Below, in pieces: positions 18,101 through 24,755 of a stretch of 28,536 bases of DNA. The position numbers and the translations under genes are program-made. Below the pieces are notes generated by a model. It worked only from the letters and a program-made list of their open reading frames with translations. It did no database searches and was not told where the DNA came from. Source of the DNA: a virus; the IMG/VR virus record IMGVR_UViG_3300017598_000334, positions 1 to 28,536 of that record; one strand, written 5' to 3'. Positions within the stretch are counted from its first letter, which is position 1, and every line of letters starts with the position of its first letter.

Positions 18101-19616
18101 CATGGGTAAAGCTTTTAAAGATGCTATGAGACTGTCTGTTAAAGGCGGGTGGGGAAAACTTCAGACAGCCTACAGCATGGAGTTAGAAGGTGATGCGCCC
18201 TCTTACTTGGATGCAGATGAGTGGCAGATGCTGCGTGTCTTATTTGGCCGTGGTATCTTGAGTCCTGTAAACCTTGAAGACCTTACAGATAAAGTTAAAT
18301 ACCAATCTCTAGTTAGGGATGGAACTAAGGTTGGCTTAGGTTTAAAAGGTTTAGATAATGTTGCTGACCTTTCTTCTTGGATGTTTGGTTCAACAGAATT
18401 TTTGAATAGAGCTACCACCGCCTTGGCCATGTATCGTATCGCCAAGGAAAACCAGACAGTTCTAAACAGGATGGATAAGATAAGAAATGGGAGTCACTTT
18501 CGAGATTCCCATGTGGGTAGTATGAATTTAACTGATGACCCAGAAGGCTGGGCTAATGCTGCTCATATAGCTGTAGCTGAAACCCAATTCATGATGGGCA
18601 AATTTAATAGGCCGCAACTCTTCTATGCAGGTGGACCCCTGGGGCCAATTATCTCACAGTTTATGTCTTTCCCTTTCCAGTATCTGGAGATGATGATTAA
18701 AAATATTAGGCGTATGGCTACACCAGGGGAAAGAGCTATAGGTGCCAGAATGCTAGGCTTAATGTTGGTTGCTATGGTGGGTATGGCTGGCATGTTTGGC
18801 ATACCTTTCATGGAAAACTTACGGCGGTTTATTAGTTCCATTAGCGATACAGACCTGGAACGCGAAGCAAGAATTGCCTTCTACCCTGTATTGGGAAAGT
18901 CTTTAACTAATGTGTTAGTTGGCGGTAGCATATTCGAGTACCTGGGAATAGAAGCTAAGAATCGTGTTGGCGTAGGTACTATGGTTGATTCAGGTATATT
19001 CAGAGGAGACATAGGTTTTCTTTTCGGTCCCTTGGGAGGTGTTATTGAAACTGCCTGGAATGATGTGGGTGATGGCATAGACGAAGGCAACATAGGAAAG
19101 ATTGCCAAGGGGTTAATACCTTTCGGTTTTGTTAGAGATGTAATAGTTGTTAATAATGCTTTTGAGGAAGGTTACACCACACGTTCAGGCACCACCCTTA
19201 TAGCTCCCCAAGACATCTTACCTACAGATTTCTTTATTACTTTCCTGGGATTTAATCCTGCTAACAGAGCTTTGGAAAGAGATAAGCAAGCGTACTCTAG
19301 GATGTTGAGAACTGTGGGTCAAAGAAGAAGAAATATTGTGCTGAAGCGTATGACTAGGCTGCAACGCAAAGCAATGGATACTTATGATCAGGATGAGAAA
19401 GAAGAATATATGGCTGAGTTCAGGGATGAGTTGCGTACTTGGAATAGAAAGGCTGCCCAAAAAGGTTGGCCCCCTATCACTTCTCAACTTATAACTAATA
19501 GGCTTCTTGGCAATCTGAATCCAGGTCATATGCTTTTGAAAAGAGCCAGCAAAATTAACAAGCGAGAGCTAAGAGATCAGCTAGATTTATTGGATTTATT
19601 GAAACCTGCAGCATAA
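12180..19616 (+). CDS. Giant polyvalent virion protein (2478 residues), ejection-type, with degenerate peptidase-like site
   Basis: Regions in order: a helical N-terminus with a hydrophobic stretch near 160-205 (ALAATAAIGMTGGAAAPVLA); a low-complexity Glu/Thr/Lys region near 520-770; near 1050-1170 a beta region (PFVNAFHDSHVVLENVTFEV, then RPLKSAPLVTVVGDRAYAKG) like domains of large polyvalent phage proteins; then IIVLALDREYSKETAGEEAF followed by HIAARLLYTEEELAVL. In related proteins the last site reads HEAxH; here residue 1288 is Glu where the first His is expected. The C-terminal part (FNRPQLFYAGGPLGPIISQF near 2141-2160, then a hydrophobic segment) resembles the LPD38-type domain. Such proteins are packed in the head and ejected with DNA. 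Domain names are from memory. It is ATGA-coupled to the upstream gene. Confidence 0.8.
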   Translation: MSEQLPPSEFLAGIREKKPDLLGNFTDPQTAEFLWQRNVVSKGEEERYDKDLYFQALGTYRNDIDFWDSVGRGASRGWYAVSDALDLADQAIKDATGGFLDPIMFTDEEYAERRAARDLGRKKNPYSYEDLNKLMAITADDSSFDDWMSNIWDISLVGGLLSESVVQFAPALAATAAIGMTGGAAAPVLAPLATFLIQSGIVGSSAFHEYLKEEEGVVTKEDYLKAFSDPDVMNRAVEHGAKYGVPVAALDAFSLGIAGKLPQIGMAARRAAGMATKTDNIAAIGKAATNAARGRKQAQKFAQRWLPEVVAQGGLGASGEILGSLWATGKVNQGEAFLEAILEPMSLPLELAVKSPKLTEKYWTARTRKKILNLSEEEVKRQARRRGINTEGKSGDEIRASLMSILKESQDYKDRNTKQDQSNKEEYLEEVDFDVHEAVFPRIPMEQKQIDSWIRRDQKATDKQAKEIKLPPVKNRTLNAALLAPGQAKTLVDLGYIKELKEKGKYVITRKGLRAMKSELPTTGGAGETGEPVAEGEKLRQAAAAAPKVAAVVPKETETDETVEETTTETVETPEGAAVEGIDTTEEIVEDEAPQGQAPTTETLDFYGWRRFLKNRTSALELAIETSTAENMEKDLTSEIAKGMTLIDENTPAAAKVKVQRQFLNTILTRLQTTKAGKPRKRKTAARQKAIDIVTRQIKGAEKIMESDRARVVVEDGKQNATTKVLDAKEQAKKVKKKSKARTKKKTKEKPKAIPVAAPPTQEQDAPIDLEVEEGFEDALQINEDDDIQALIDAMELDEEQIDILVAEQVLPQEVYERVYNEAEERGQDGEAAVVQYTKYKIRTTKNKFERGPTFDLNFKVVESQYDRSKEIEQQNLNQNFIAGGLDWLKSLIPNGLLRQGQRGPGAKGMLGNQGQVKDGEEATARLNVSTYQGVSNYKNPEKPLRSTEVEHKFWADLINDRNAYREFLELVPSFRYDPLDRIVSISLEDITNLDRWLDDQAVLDGASSIPPRLRNQGTKSSLKYFKSLHSNVPRFDRNSKPIGVITVKTQKGSGPFVNAFHDSHVVLENVTFEVNQSQAQVTAKEGGAKNVHAEVKGTYRPNIEAFTTDLDADGNLQGDVVPVGYNPKIATLFIDLRNGRPLKSAPLVTVVGDRAYAKGITEENYLTREELPNNFTPNKLADLGIVLTTPEAMQASEIANDIERENTLDNTKGTLPPENQRELIQWIQERVGPNIAVAFERVKRMTETVKAFKNLPSNIEVQGYANPIDKIIVLALDREYSKETAGEEAFHIAARLLYTEEELAVLSGYDWVDIANANGIDVSQYSEDMQEWEALAKVAAKFLTGEKVVNIGPNNNTLLGRLKTFLNQLADYVRGRGWKKHFPSPQDMFISFNAGELVDRGHNPYPLGPQSEKFDLMAEKVLDDSINNYEEKQAEVDKSIPGAKDRGLLTPVAQAWAYFQEAFNHPNFYAAKNFLFRPIYKIMEEMREYQDTLLMEGLEALRGYALSTKATQKETDQFVSLMDFLTTRNNWIPEVTTNEDGSMTFTMPTLDQVKGQDIEQKLKVLYPEGINGVEVKLSQVLDSGDIIPRQYTLSGQIDKNGISPAQAFTSYYQGAEYQKNLLIQAIMYKLANMPKDATIEDLQNRIRYLTATVAESYQEETKEGEPVVPEGTPELILERDLAEKALEYIEDLNSKPYWIPRVRQGDRSIVVKTIKDGKPKTVQHFEVYDIKRFESRKAFDKMIAKRKAELKEQFPQHNVEDQEFSVSGLIDKATSSGESFTVISGMSLIEALLAELSHPESDNSKIDKVIALIKSQTEGEKLSGVGDVRQAQNITGHWRPDLDGYVNAATNSNLHTMTYQLAKVIYKPMIDKEHAGMLELQEQATLDEQPVRAAAIGRTHRYTKKYLDFVNNPKTQGAVIRNIVFHTALGGRVSSATLNLMQLPQALLPFLYSVNPDKFLLDSPYAVAKNTAIMGKAFKDAMRLSVKGGWGKLQTAYSMELEGDAPSYLDADEWQMLRVLFGRGILSPVNLEDLTDKVKYQSLVRDGTKVGLGLKGLDNVADLSSWMFGSTEFLNRATTALAMYRIAKENQTVLNRMDKIRNGSHFRDSHVGSMNLTDDPEGWANAAHIAVAETQFMMGKFNRPQLFYAGGPLGPIISQFMSFPFQYLEMMIKNIRRMATPGERAIGARMLGLMLVAMVGMAGMFGIPFMENLRRFISSISDTDLEREARIAFYPVLGKSLTNVLVGGSIFEYLGIEAKNRVGVGTMVDSGIFRGDIGFLFGPLGGVIETAWNDVGDGIDEGNIGKIAKGLIPFGFVRDVIVVNNAFEEGYTTRSGTTLIAPQDILPTDFFITFLGFNPANRALERDKQAYSRMLRTVGQRRRNIVLKRMTRLQRKAMDTYDQDEKEEYMAEFRDELRTWNRKAAQKGWPPITSQLITNRLLGNLNPGHMLLKRASKINKRELRDQLDLLDLLKPAA

Positions 19617-19624
19617 ATAATTAG

Positions 19625-19653
19625 TTGACACCTAGGGAATACATAGGTATTTT
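19625..19653 (+). promoter_or_regulatory. Sigma70-like promoter before the glycosylation/lysis genes
   Basis: TTGACA at 19625-19630 is a perfect -35 box. After exactly 17 bases comes TATTTT at 19648-19653, a 4-of-6 match to the -10 box. Between them an inverted repeat, ACCTA (19630-19634) and TAGGT (19644-19648), overlaps both boxes and could be an operator or a weak hairpin. This is the only real gap in the + strand genes and marks the change from virion to glycosylation and lysis functions. Confidence 0.45.
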
Positions 19654-19686
19654 AAACTTATTTAAGTAATTCTTTAGGAGCAACGG

Positions 19687-20397
19687 GTGAAGAAGTTATT
19701 GGTTTGTGTGGGCTATGACTCTCGGGAGGACATAGCTTACCAAGTGTGTCGTCATTCCATCTATAGGCGAAGCACTCTTCCCATAGAGATATACCCACTT
19801 AAACACAAAGAACTTAGGGACCGTGGAATTTTCTGGCGTCCTTGGCTAACTGCTGGTTCAGGGCAGACTGTCGATTGCATAGATGGCAGACCTTTCTCTA
19901 CTGCATTTTCGCACACTCGTTTCCTGACGCCTCACATAGCCAAAGAGAAGGGATACCCCTGGGCTTTGTTTGTTGATTGCGATTTTCTTTTTCAAGAGGA
20001 TGTCGCTAACTTATTTAATCTTGTTGATGATAACTACTCTGTGATGTGCAGGAAGTTTCAGTACCACATAGCTCATAAGGTAAAGATGGATGGTATGCGG
20101 CAATCAAGCTACGACAAAAAGCTGTGGTCTAGTCTTTGCTTGTGGAATACTGATAAGCATTTTCCTACAGTGGAGCAAGTTAATTCTAGGGATGGCGCAT
20201 GGTTGCATCAATACCAATGGTTGTCTGAAGATCAAATTGGTGAGGTTCCTGAAGGATGGAACTGGATATCAGGGACTGATGAGGTTCCTAAAGCAATACA
20301 CTATACCGAAGGTGGTCCTTGGTTTCCTCAGTATGAGGGTTGTGAGTATGGGCATCTTTGGAAGAGTGAACTAAATCACATGGAGAATAGTAAATGA
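19687..20397 (+). CDS. Glycosyltransferase, DxD type (GT-A fold)
   Basis: A 236-residue protein starting at GTG. AGGAG lies six bases upstream at 19676-19680, and no better ATG exists. It begins KKLLVCVGYDSREDIAYQVC, the usual beta-strand start of GT8-like phage glycosyltransferases. A DxD-type metal and sugar-nucleotide motif is at residues 97-99 (ALFVDCDFLF). Downstream are WNTDKHFP and aromatic-rich segments. It should transfer a sugar from a nucleotide donor; the acceptor is unknown and could be host surface glycan, virion protein or DNA. It is ATGA-coupled to the next gene, a larger glycosylation-type fusion, so the two probably act together. Confidence 0.8.
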   Translation: MKKLLVCVGYDSREDIAYQVCRHSIYRRSTLPIEIYPLKHKELRDRGIFWRPWLTAGSGQTVDCIDGRPFSTAFSHTRFLTPHIAKEKGYPWALFVDCDFLFQEDVANLFNLVDDNYSVMCRKFQYHIAHKVKMDGMRQSSYDKKLWSSLCLWNTDKHFPTVEQVNSRDGAWLHQYQWLSEDQIGEVPEGWNWISGTDEVPKAIHYTEGGPWFPQYEGCEYGHLWKSELNHMENSK

Positions 20398-22571
20398 TTT
20401 TAGTTACCAGCTTTCACGCCAAGTCGTGGGACACCTATGCAAAAAGGTTTATGGAAAGCTTCCAAAAACTATGGCCTAAAAGCGTGAAGTTGTATGCGTT
20501 TTATCATGACGGCGATATCCCTAGGGACGCACCTTCAGGTAGTAATATCTCGTATAGAAAACTTAATCACCCAGAGATGCTTAACTTTAAAGAAAGATTT
20601 AAAGATAAGAATGGTGGCTCTCCCTACAATTATAGGCTTGATGCTATTAAGTTTTGTCATAAGGTATTTGCCTTGACCGAGATGGCGGAAGAACTAAGAA
20701 CCAATAAGTCTAAACAACAATGGCTTATGTGGTTGGATGCTGACACAGTAACCAAAAAGAAACTCCCTCTTAAGGAGATAAAGAGTTGGCTTCAGGAGGA
20801 CTGCGATATAGTTTACCTAGGACGTACAGCCATAGATTATTGTGAGTCTAGCTTTCTAGGTTTTAATATGTCTAATGTGCCAGCGCATGTTTTCCTTGAG
20901 GATTTCAGGGGCTTGTATCTTTCGGGCGAATTGTTTGGTTATCGTGAATGGCATGACGGCTTTGCTTTTGAACGCCTCCTGAGGATGCATAGAGTACATG
21001 GCCTTAGAGCACATGACTTAACACCTGACTGCAAAGACCTTGAAGCTTTTAACACTAGTCCTCTAGCAAAATATCTATATCATTTTAAGGGACCGACTAA
21101 GGAAAGCCATGCTCCAGTAAGATATAATCATTTGGTTGAGATGGTTGGTTTTTATAAGCCTCAAACGCTACTTGAGACAGGCACATGGAATGGTGATAGG
21201 GCTGTGCAACTTTGTTTGGCAGCGTTGCAGGCTAATACAGGGGATATACGCTATGTGGGTTATGATCTTTTCGAAGATGGTAACAAGGAACTTGATCAGC
21301 TAGAATTTAATGCCAAGCCCAATACAGCTATGGAGAAGGTTGCCAAAAAGCTTGACCGCCTTAAGGAGTTACACCCAAGGTTTGATTACTCTTTGCACAA
21401 GGGTGACACACGGGAAATAATGAAGCACCACAGGGTAGACTTTGCTTATCTCGATGGTGGTCATTCCATAGATACGGCAGCTAATGACTTCAAGAATGTT
21501 AAGGGGTCTAAGGTTGTGGTGATGGATGATTACTTCGTTAAGGATGAGGCTGGGCAAATTCCCCCTGATAAGTGGCAGGGTACCAACAAGGTTTATGATA
21601 CATATGAAGGAAGAAAGTTTCTTATTAATTCTCCTGACCCCGTAAATGTGGGAGGTAAAATTTCGCTGGCTGTCTTTATTGAAGAGGGAGAAGACCCACC
21701 TAATATGGATAGGACAGCAGTGCCTATCGTTGTTAATCCAGTAGATTGTGTAGAAAAAGATTTTCTTTACGATAATATTAAAGAGAACCTGAACATCATA
21801 CCTAATTATATTTCTCATAAATTTGAGTTTCATGAGAAGAAATTAATTATAGTGTCAGGCGGCCCCAGCATTAAAAATAATTTTAATGATATTCGAAGGG
21901 ATCAGATAGCTGGTGCTGATGTTATGTGCGTGAAACATTCTTATCCCATGTTATTGGGGGCTGGTATAAACCCTTGGGGATGCATTATACTTGATCCACG
22001 ATCTTTAGACGGCGAAAGCACACATGGAATTTTAAGACGTTCACTGTTTAAAACTAAGTCAGACACCGTATTCTTTGTAGCCTCGATGACTAATCCTGAA
22101 GTTACTCAGTTTCTTTTGGATAGGGGGGATACTATTGTAGGTTGGCATGCATTTTCTCAAGCCAGCAGCAAGTTGCCAGAACTAAAAAATAAGATGTTGG
22201 TAACTGGAGGAACTTGTGCGGCTATGAGGGCAGTAGGCTTAGGTCATACCCTGGGATACAGGAGTTTTGACTTATATGGTTTCGATTCTTGTATTGAAGA
22301 ACCGTCTGTCGAAGAAAAAGAATTATTGGACGAGGATACAGACAAGCCTAAATATATTGAAGTAGGTATAGGCGGTAGAAAGTTTTGGACTACAGGAGAA
22401 TTGTTGGCACAAGCGCAAGATTTTGAGAGACTTGTTGGGCGAGGTGATGTAGATATGAAATTAAATGTTTTTGGTGGGGGTATGGTCCCAGCGTTGTGGG
22501 AAAATATGCAGGCTCAAAGGGAGCTACCGCCAAATTTTTTTAGCTTCTTGGAAACTTGTAAAGAGAGTTAG
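20394..22571 (+). CDS. Three-domain fusion: glycosyltransferase, SAM methyltransferase, DUF115/MptE-like
   Basis: A 725-residue protein. Domain 1 (about 1-235) is a glycosyltransferase with WLMWLDADTVT, the DxD at 115-117. Domain 2 (about 240-435) is a class I methyltransferase: LLETGTWNGDRAV at 259-271 is motif I, and DFAYLDGGHSIDTAANDF at 349-366 is the DGGH loop of CmcI-like O-methyltransferases. Domain 3 (about 480-640) has KLIIVSGGPSIKNN, GADVMCVKH and TGGTCAAMRAVGLGHTLGY, then DLYGFDS. This is the DUF115/MptE-like pattern known in Maf-type flagellin glycosylation proteins. The order suggests adding, methylating and building a sugar chain. Domain calls are by motif; the acceptor is not known. 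Confidence 0.8.
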   Translation: MILVTSFHAKSWDTYAKRFMESFQKLWPKSVKLYAFYHDGDIPRDAPSGSNISYRKLNHPEMLNFKERFKDKNGGSPYNYRLDAIKFCHKVFALTEMAEELRTNKSKQQWLMWLDADTVTKKKLPLKEIKSWLQEDCDIVYLGRTAIDYCESSFLGFNMSNVPAHVFLEDFRGLYLSGELFGYREWHDGFAFERLLRMHRVHGLRAHDLTPDCKDLEAFNTSPLAKYLYHFKGPTKESHAPVRYNHLVEMVGFYKPQTLLETGTWNGDRAVQLCLAALQANTGDIRYVGYDLFEDGNKELDQLEFNAKPNTAMEKVAKKLDRLKELHPRFDYSLHKGDTREIMKHHRVDFAYLDGGHSIDTAANDFKNVKGSKVVVMDDYFVKDEAGQIPPDKWQGTNKVYDTYEGRKFLINSPDPVNVGGKISLAVFIEEGEDPPNMDRTAVPIVVNPVDCVEKDFLYDNIKENLNIIPNYISHKFEFHEKKLIIVSGGPSIKNNFNDIRRDQIAGADVMCVKHSYPMLLGAGINPWGCIILDPRSLDGESTHGILRRSLFKTKSDTVFFVASMTNPEVTQFLLDRGDTIVGWHAFSQASSKLPELKNKMLVTGGTCAAMRAVGLGHTLGYRSFDLYGFDSCIEEPSVEEKELLDEDTDKPKYIEVGIGGRKFWTTGELLAQAQDFERLVGRGDVDMKLNVFGGGMVPALWENMQAQRELPPNFFSFLETCKES

Positions 22572-22572
22572 A

Positions 22573-22836
22573 ATGGCTGATATCATATCGATAAACAAAG
22601 TTGCGATACAAAATAAAAAAGATTCTATAGATCAAATAAATGATTTTAAAATGAGGGGTTTAGAGGAAGTTACTAAGCATATCAAAGACGAAAATACTAA
22701 GGGATATATGATGTTTGTTTTCGATGAACAAGGAAACTCTATGGTTACAGCGGCAGGACAAATTGATCCAGCCGATTGCTGTTTGGCCCTTGAGCGTGTA
22801 AAATACCAGATCATTACTGATGAAGGAGATAAATAA
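22573..22836 (+). CDS. Small soluble protein, unknown, in the lysis region
   Basis: An 87-residue protein starting at the ATG at 22573, one base after the previous stop, with GAGAG just upstream. A longer reading from 22465 would lie inside the preceding gene and is rejected. The sequence is helix then beta (GYMMFVFDEQGNSMVTAAGQ) with two adjacent Cys (DCCLAL). There is no membrane segment. I have seen similar short proteins beside phage holin genes but know no function. The stop is TAATG-coupled to the holin-like gene. Confidence 0.7.
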   Translation: MADIISINKVAIQNKKDSIDQINDFKMRGLEEVTKHIKDENTKGYMMFVFDEQGNSMVTAAGQIDPADCCLALERVKYQIITDEGDK

Positions 22837-23099
22837 TGTCTGATCCAGTTACTACAGCAGTTGAGTCCGTATCGTGGTGGACTCAGATTTGGGATGCCAG
22901 AGACCAGATTCTTGGTGGTGTCTTAGCCGCCGTCGCAGCCGCAGCAACAGTAGTTGGCGGGACTAAAACACCTGCCCCAGGCTCTTGGCTAGCGAAAATT
23001 TATAAGGTGGTTGAGTGGGCTTCTCTTACTTTCGGCAAAGCCAAAGACACAGGCGAGCGGGAAAAATATGTAGAGGAAAAAGTAGAAGAGCCTAAATAA
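22836..23099 (+). CDS. Holin-like small membrane protein
   Basis: An 87-residue protein with one membrane segment at about residues 26-46 (QILGGVLAAVAAAATVVGGT). Then come TPAPGSWLAKIYKVVEW and a charged Lys/Glu C-terminus. Length, single span and charged tail suit a class III holin or holin-like protein, which forms holes in the inner membrane at the end of infection. The position directly before the spanin pair supports this. GGAGATAA precedes a TAATG-coupled start. Holin families are too varied for certainty. Confidence 0.6.
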   Translation: MSDPVTTAVESVSWWTQIWDARDQILGGVLAAVAAAATVVGGTKTPAPGSWLAKIYKVVEWASLTFGKAKDTGEREKYVEEKVEEPK

Positions 23100-23101
23100 T
23101 T

Positions 23102-23320
23102 ATGGGTATCTTAAGCATTGTAGTTAAAATTTTTGGGGTGGTTGCTAAATTAGCACCACTCCTATTTGCCTATGGTGCTGGGAAAAGGGGTGCTCAAAAG
23201 AAACAACTTGAGTTATCCTTAAAGCAGGTAAAGGAAAGCAATGAAGTATCTCAGTCTGTCAAGCGTCTTAGTATTGGGACTGTTCTTAGCAAGTTGCGGA
23301 ATAATTGGAAGCGGGGATGA
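23102..23320 (+). CDS. Inner-membrane spanin (Rz-like)
   Basis: A 72-residue protein. An N-terminal membrane segment (about 3-25, SIVVKIFGVVAKLAPLLFAY) is followed by AGKRGAQKKQLELSLKQVKE and a C-terminal LSKLRNNWKRG. This is the pattern of short Rz-like i-spanins (GKRAAQ..., then rL-x-x-W-x-R). With its partner it should fuse the inner and outer membranes in the last step of lysis. The last 80 bases overlap the next gene in another frame, the classic Rz/Rz1 arrangement. It is short for an i-spanin, so the periplasmic span may be small. Confidence 0.65.
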   Translation: MGILSIVVKIFGVVAKLAPLLFAYGAGKRGAQKKQLELSLKQVKESNEVSQSVKRLSIGTVLSKLRNNWKRG

Positions 23321-23429
23321 ATGTGGATGGGCTAGACCTATACTTGTTGGGGATGAGGATGTGCTGAGTGAAGAGACAGCGCGTGACATACTTGTACACA
23401 ATGAAGTGTGGGAAAGACTTTGTGAATAA
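23241..23429 (+). CDS. Outer-membrane lipoprotein spanin (Rz1-like)
   Basis: A 62-residue lipoprotein. The signal sequence ends in the lipobox FLASC, with Cys19 as the lipidation site. The mature part, about 44 residues, contains CGWARPILVGDEDVLSEETA, then ARDILVHNEVWERLC. I remember this o-spanin-like pattern (W-A-x-PI...DVLT-x-x-TA-x-x-I-x-x-HN-x-x-x-x-x-C) from many phages beside an Rz-like gene. It starts inside the i-spanin gene in a different frame, with AAAGGA five bases before the ATG. Together they would form the envelope-spanning complex. Confidence 0.75.
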   Translation: MKYLSLSSVLVLGLFLASCGIIGSGDECGWARPILVGDEDVLSEETARDILVHNEVWERLCE

Positions 23430-23440
23430 AGGAGATTATA

Positions 23441-24262
23441 ATGCGTAAGTTGTTGGCCGCTTTCTCGATAATATTTTTCTTATCAGGTGCGGCATATGCT
23501 GATAATTATTCAGAGGCTATGCCAGTCAAGCAACACCTGGAGATGTTATATCCAACTGTGTTGGTGGCTGTCGGTGGCGGTAGTGGTTCAGGAACTGTTA
23601 TCTTTTCTGAAAGGCGTCAAGGAGAATATACCTCTTTGGTTCTTACCAATTGGCACGTTATTCAGAGCGCTGTTCAAGTGTCTAAAGAGTGGGATTCTCA
23701 AAAGAAAGAAAACATAGAGAAGGAAACCAGACGCCCAGTCAAGATAGAAATTTTTGAGTACAACAATTATAGTACGAGTATAGGTACTACAGGAAGAACC
23801 GCACAGATCGTAGCCTATGATAAGAAGAGGGACTTAGCTCTCCTGAGGATTGATGATCGTGAGCGTCCTCTGGAGCATGTAGCAACACTCTATCCTGAGG
23901 GTGAGGACGATGGTCCCTGGATATTCCAGAAGGCGTGGGCAGTTGGGGCAGGACTTGGCAAGCCACCGTTTCCCACACAAGGATTGCTATCAGGATTTGC
24001 GAAAGACAATTATGGTAATGATCTTATATTGGGAAGCGCCCCCATAATTTTTGGGAATTCAGGTGGCTCTGGTTATGTTCTTTCTCCACGAGGAACCTAC
24101 GAATTGATTGGAGTTCCAAGTATGGTATCGGCTTATGGCTGGGGGTCAGTTGTGTCACATATGGGCTGGTGGCGTCCGATCTCGGAGATAAGAGTGTTCT
24201 TGAGAGACAATAAGCTGGGGTATATATTGGGTGATAAAGAAGAAGAAGAAATTATAGAATGA
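23441..24262 (+). CDS. Secreted trypsin-like (S1) serine protease
   Basis: A 273-residue protein with a clear signal peptide (MRKLLAAFSIIFFLSGAAYA, cut after residue 20). The catalytic triad is visible: His72 in LTNWHVI, Asp131 in RDLALLRI, and Ser207 in IIFGNSGGSG. The fold is HtrA/DegP-like without a PDZ domain. The start has AGGAG upstream, 11 bases after the spanin stop. The gene lies directly after the spanin pair, where an endolysin might be expected. It could act on periplasmic or envelope proteins during lysis, or on virion proteins. The substrate is unknown. The family call is firm; the role is inference. Confidence 0.85.
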   Translation: MRKLLAAFSIIFFLSGAAYADNYSEAMPVKQHLEMLYPTVLVAVGGGSGSGTVIFSERRQGEYTSLVLTNWHVIQSAVQVSKEWDSQKKENIEKETRRPVKIEIFEYNNYSTSIGTTGRTAQIVAYDKKRDLALLRIDDRERPLEHVATLYPEGEDDGPWIFQKAWAVGAGLGKPPFPTQGLLSGFAKDNYGNDLILGSAPIIFGNSGGSGYVLSPRGTYELIGVPSMVSAYGWGSVVSHMGWWRPISEIRVFLRDNKLGYILGDKEEEEIIE

Positions 24263-24284
24263 TTGTGGTGATTCAGAGGTAAGA

Positions 24285-24755
24285 ATGCCAAAGAGCAAGC
24301 TAACTAATCTTCAAGAAGCTCACCTTTACCCCAAGACACCAACCTTCATAGACCCTCATAGTTACCGCTCACCTGCCATGATCAAGGGGTTGAAGTATGA
24401 GGAAGAGGTTAAACTACATCTAAAAGAAATTTTTGATTCACAAACCAAAATTTTTCTTGGTCCTTGGATAAGATATTTTGATGGTACCAAGTGGCGTTAT
24501 GCTCAACCAGATGTTGTTCTCTTTAATGATCACCTAGTTATAGGAGAAATTAAATTAACTTGGAGACCTGGGGCAGTAAGAAAGCTGGCTAATCTTTATG
24601 ATCCTTTATGTCGCAAGATATGGCCTGACTTTGAAGTTAAAAGAGTTCAGATATGTAAAGGGATAAAGAAGAATTGTAAGGTTGAAAAGTGGCATCAGCT
24701 TAAGGACATTATGAATCCAGATAAGCCAGAACATTTTGATGTTCACTGGTTCTAA
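24285..24755 (+). CDS. PD-(D/E)XK-type nuclease-like protein
   Basis: A 156-residue protein. A helix with E39-E40-E41, then YAQPDVVLFNDHLVIGEIKLT gives P75-D76 and E88-I-K90. This is the PD...ExK core of a restriction-endonuclease-like fold, with the early Glu as the possible helix-1 residue. Further Cys and Lys residues (ICKGIKKNCK) follow. Such small phage nucleases act in host DNA breakdown, recombination or packaging; which of these is not shown. AGAGG lies just before the ATG. It is the last + strand gene; its stop overlaps the stop of the convergent minus-strand gene. Confidence 0.65.
   Translation: MPKSKLTNLQEAHLYPKTPTFIDPHSYRSPAMIKGLKYEEEVKLHLKEIFDSQTKIFLGPWIRYFDGTKWRYAQPDVVLFNDHLVIGEIKLTWRPGAVRKLANLYDPLCRKIWPDFEVKRVQICKGIKKNCKVEKWHQLKDIMNPDKPEHFDVHWF
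24726..24749. other. Inverted repeat at the meeting point of the convergent operons
   Basis: GAACAT (24729-24734), loop TTTG, ATGTTC (24739-24744), with CCA and TGG outside after a small bulge. The hairpin lies a few bases before the overlapping stop codons of the two convergent genes. There is no T-run on either strand, so it is not a classic terminator. It may slow polymerase or protect 3' ends. Confidence 0.25.

Noticed and set aside
19630-19653. The ACCTA/TAGGT palindrome as a terminator for the giant gene
   Set aside because: The stem is only five pairs and the following T-run is short; the promoter-operator reading fits better, though a weak terminator is not excluded.
21369-21833. 154-codon minus-strand frame opposite the three-domain fusion
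   Set aside because: It is opposite a well-supported methyltransferase domain, has no plausible ribosome binding site and no recognisable motif.
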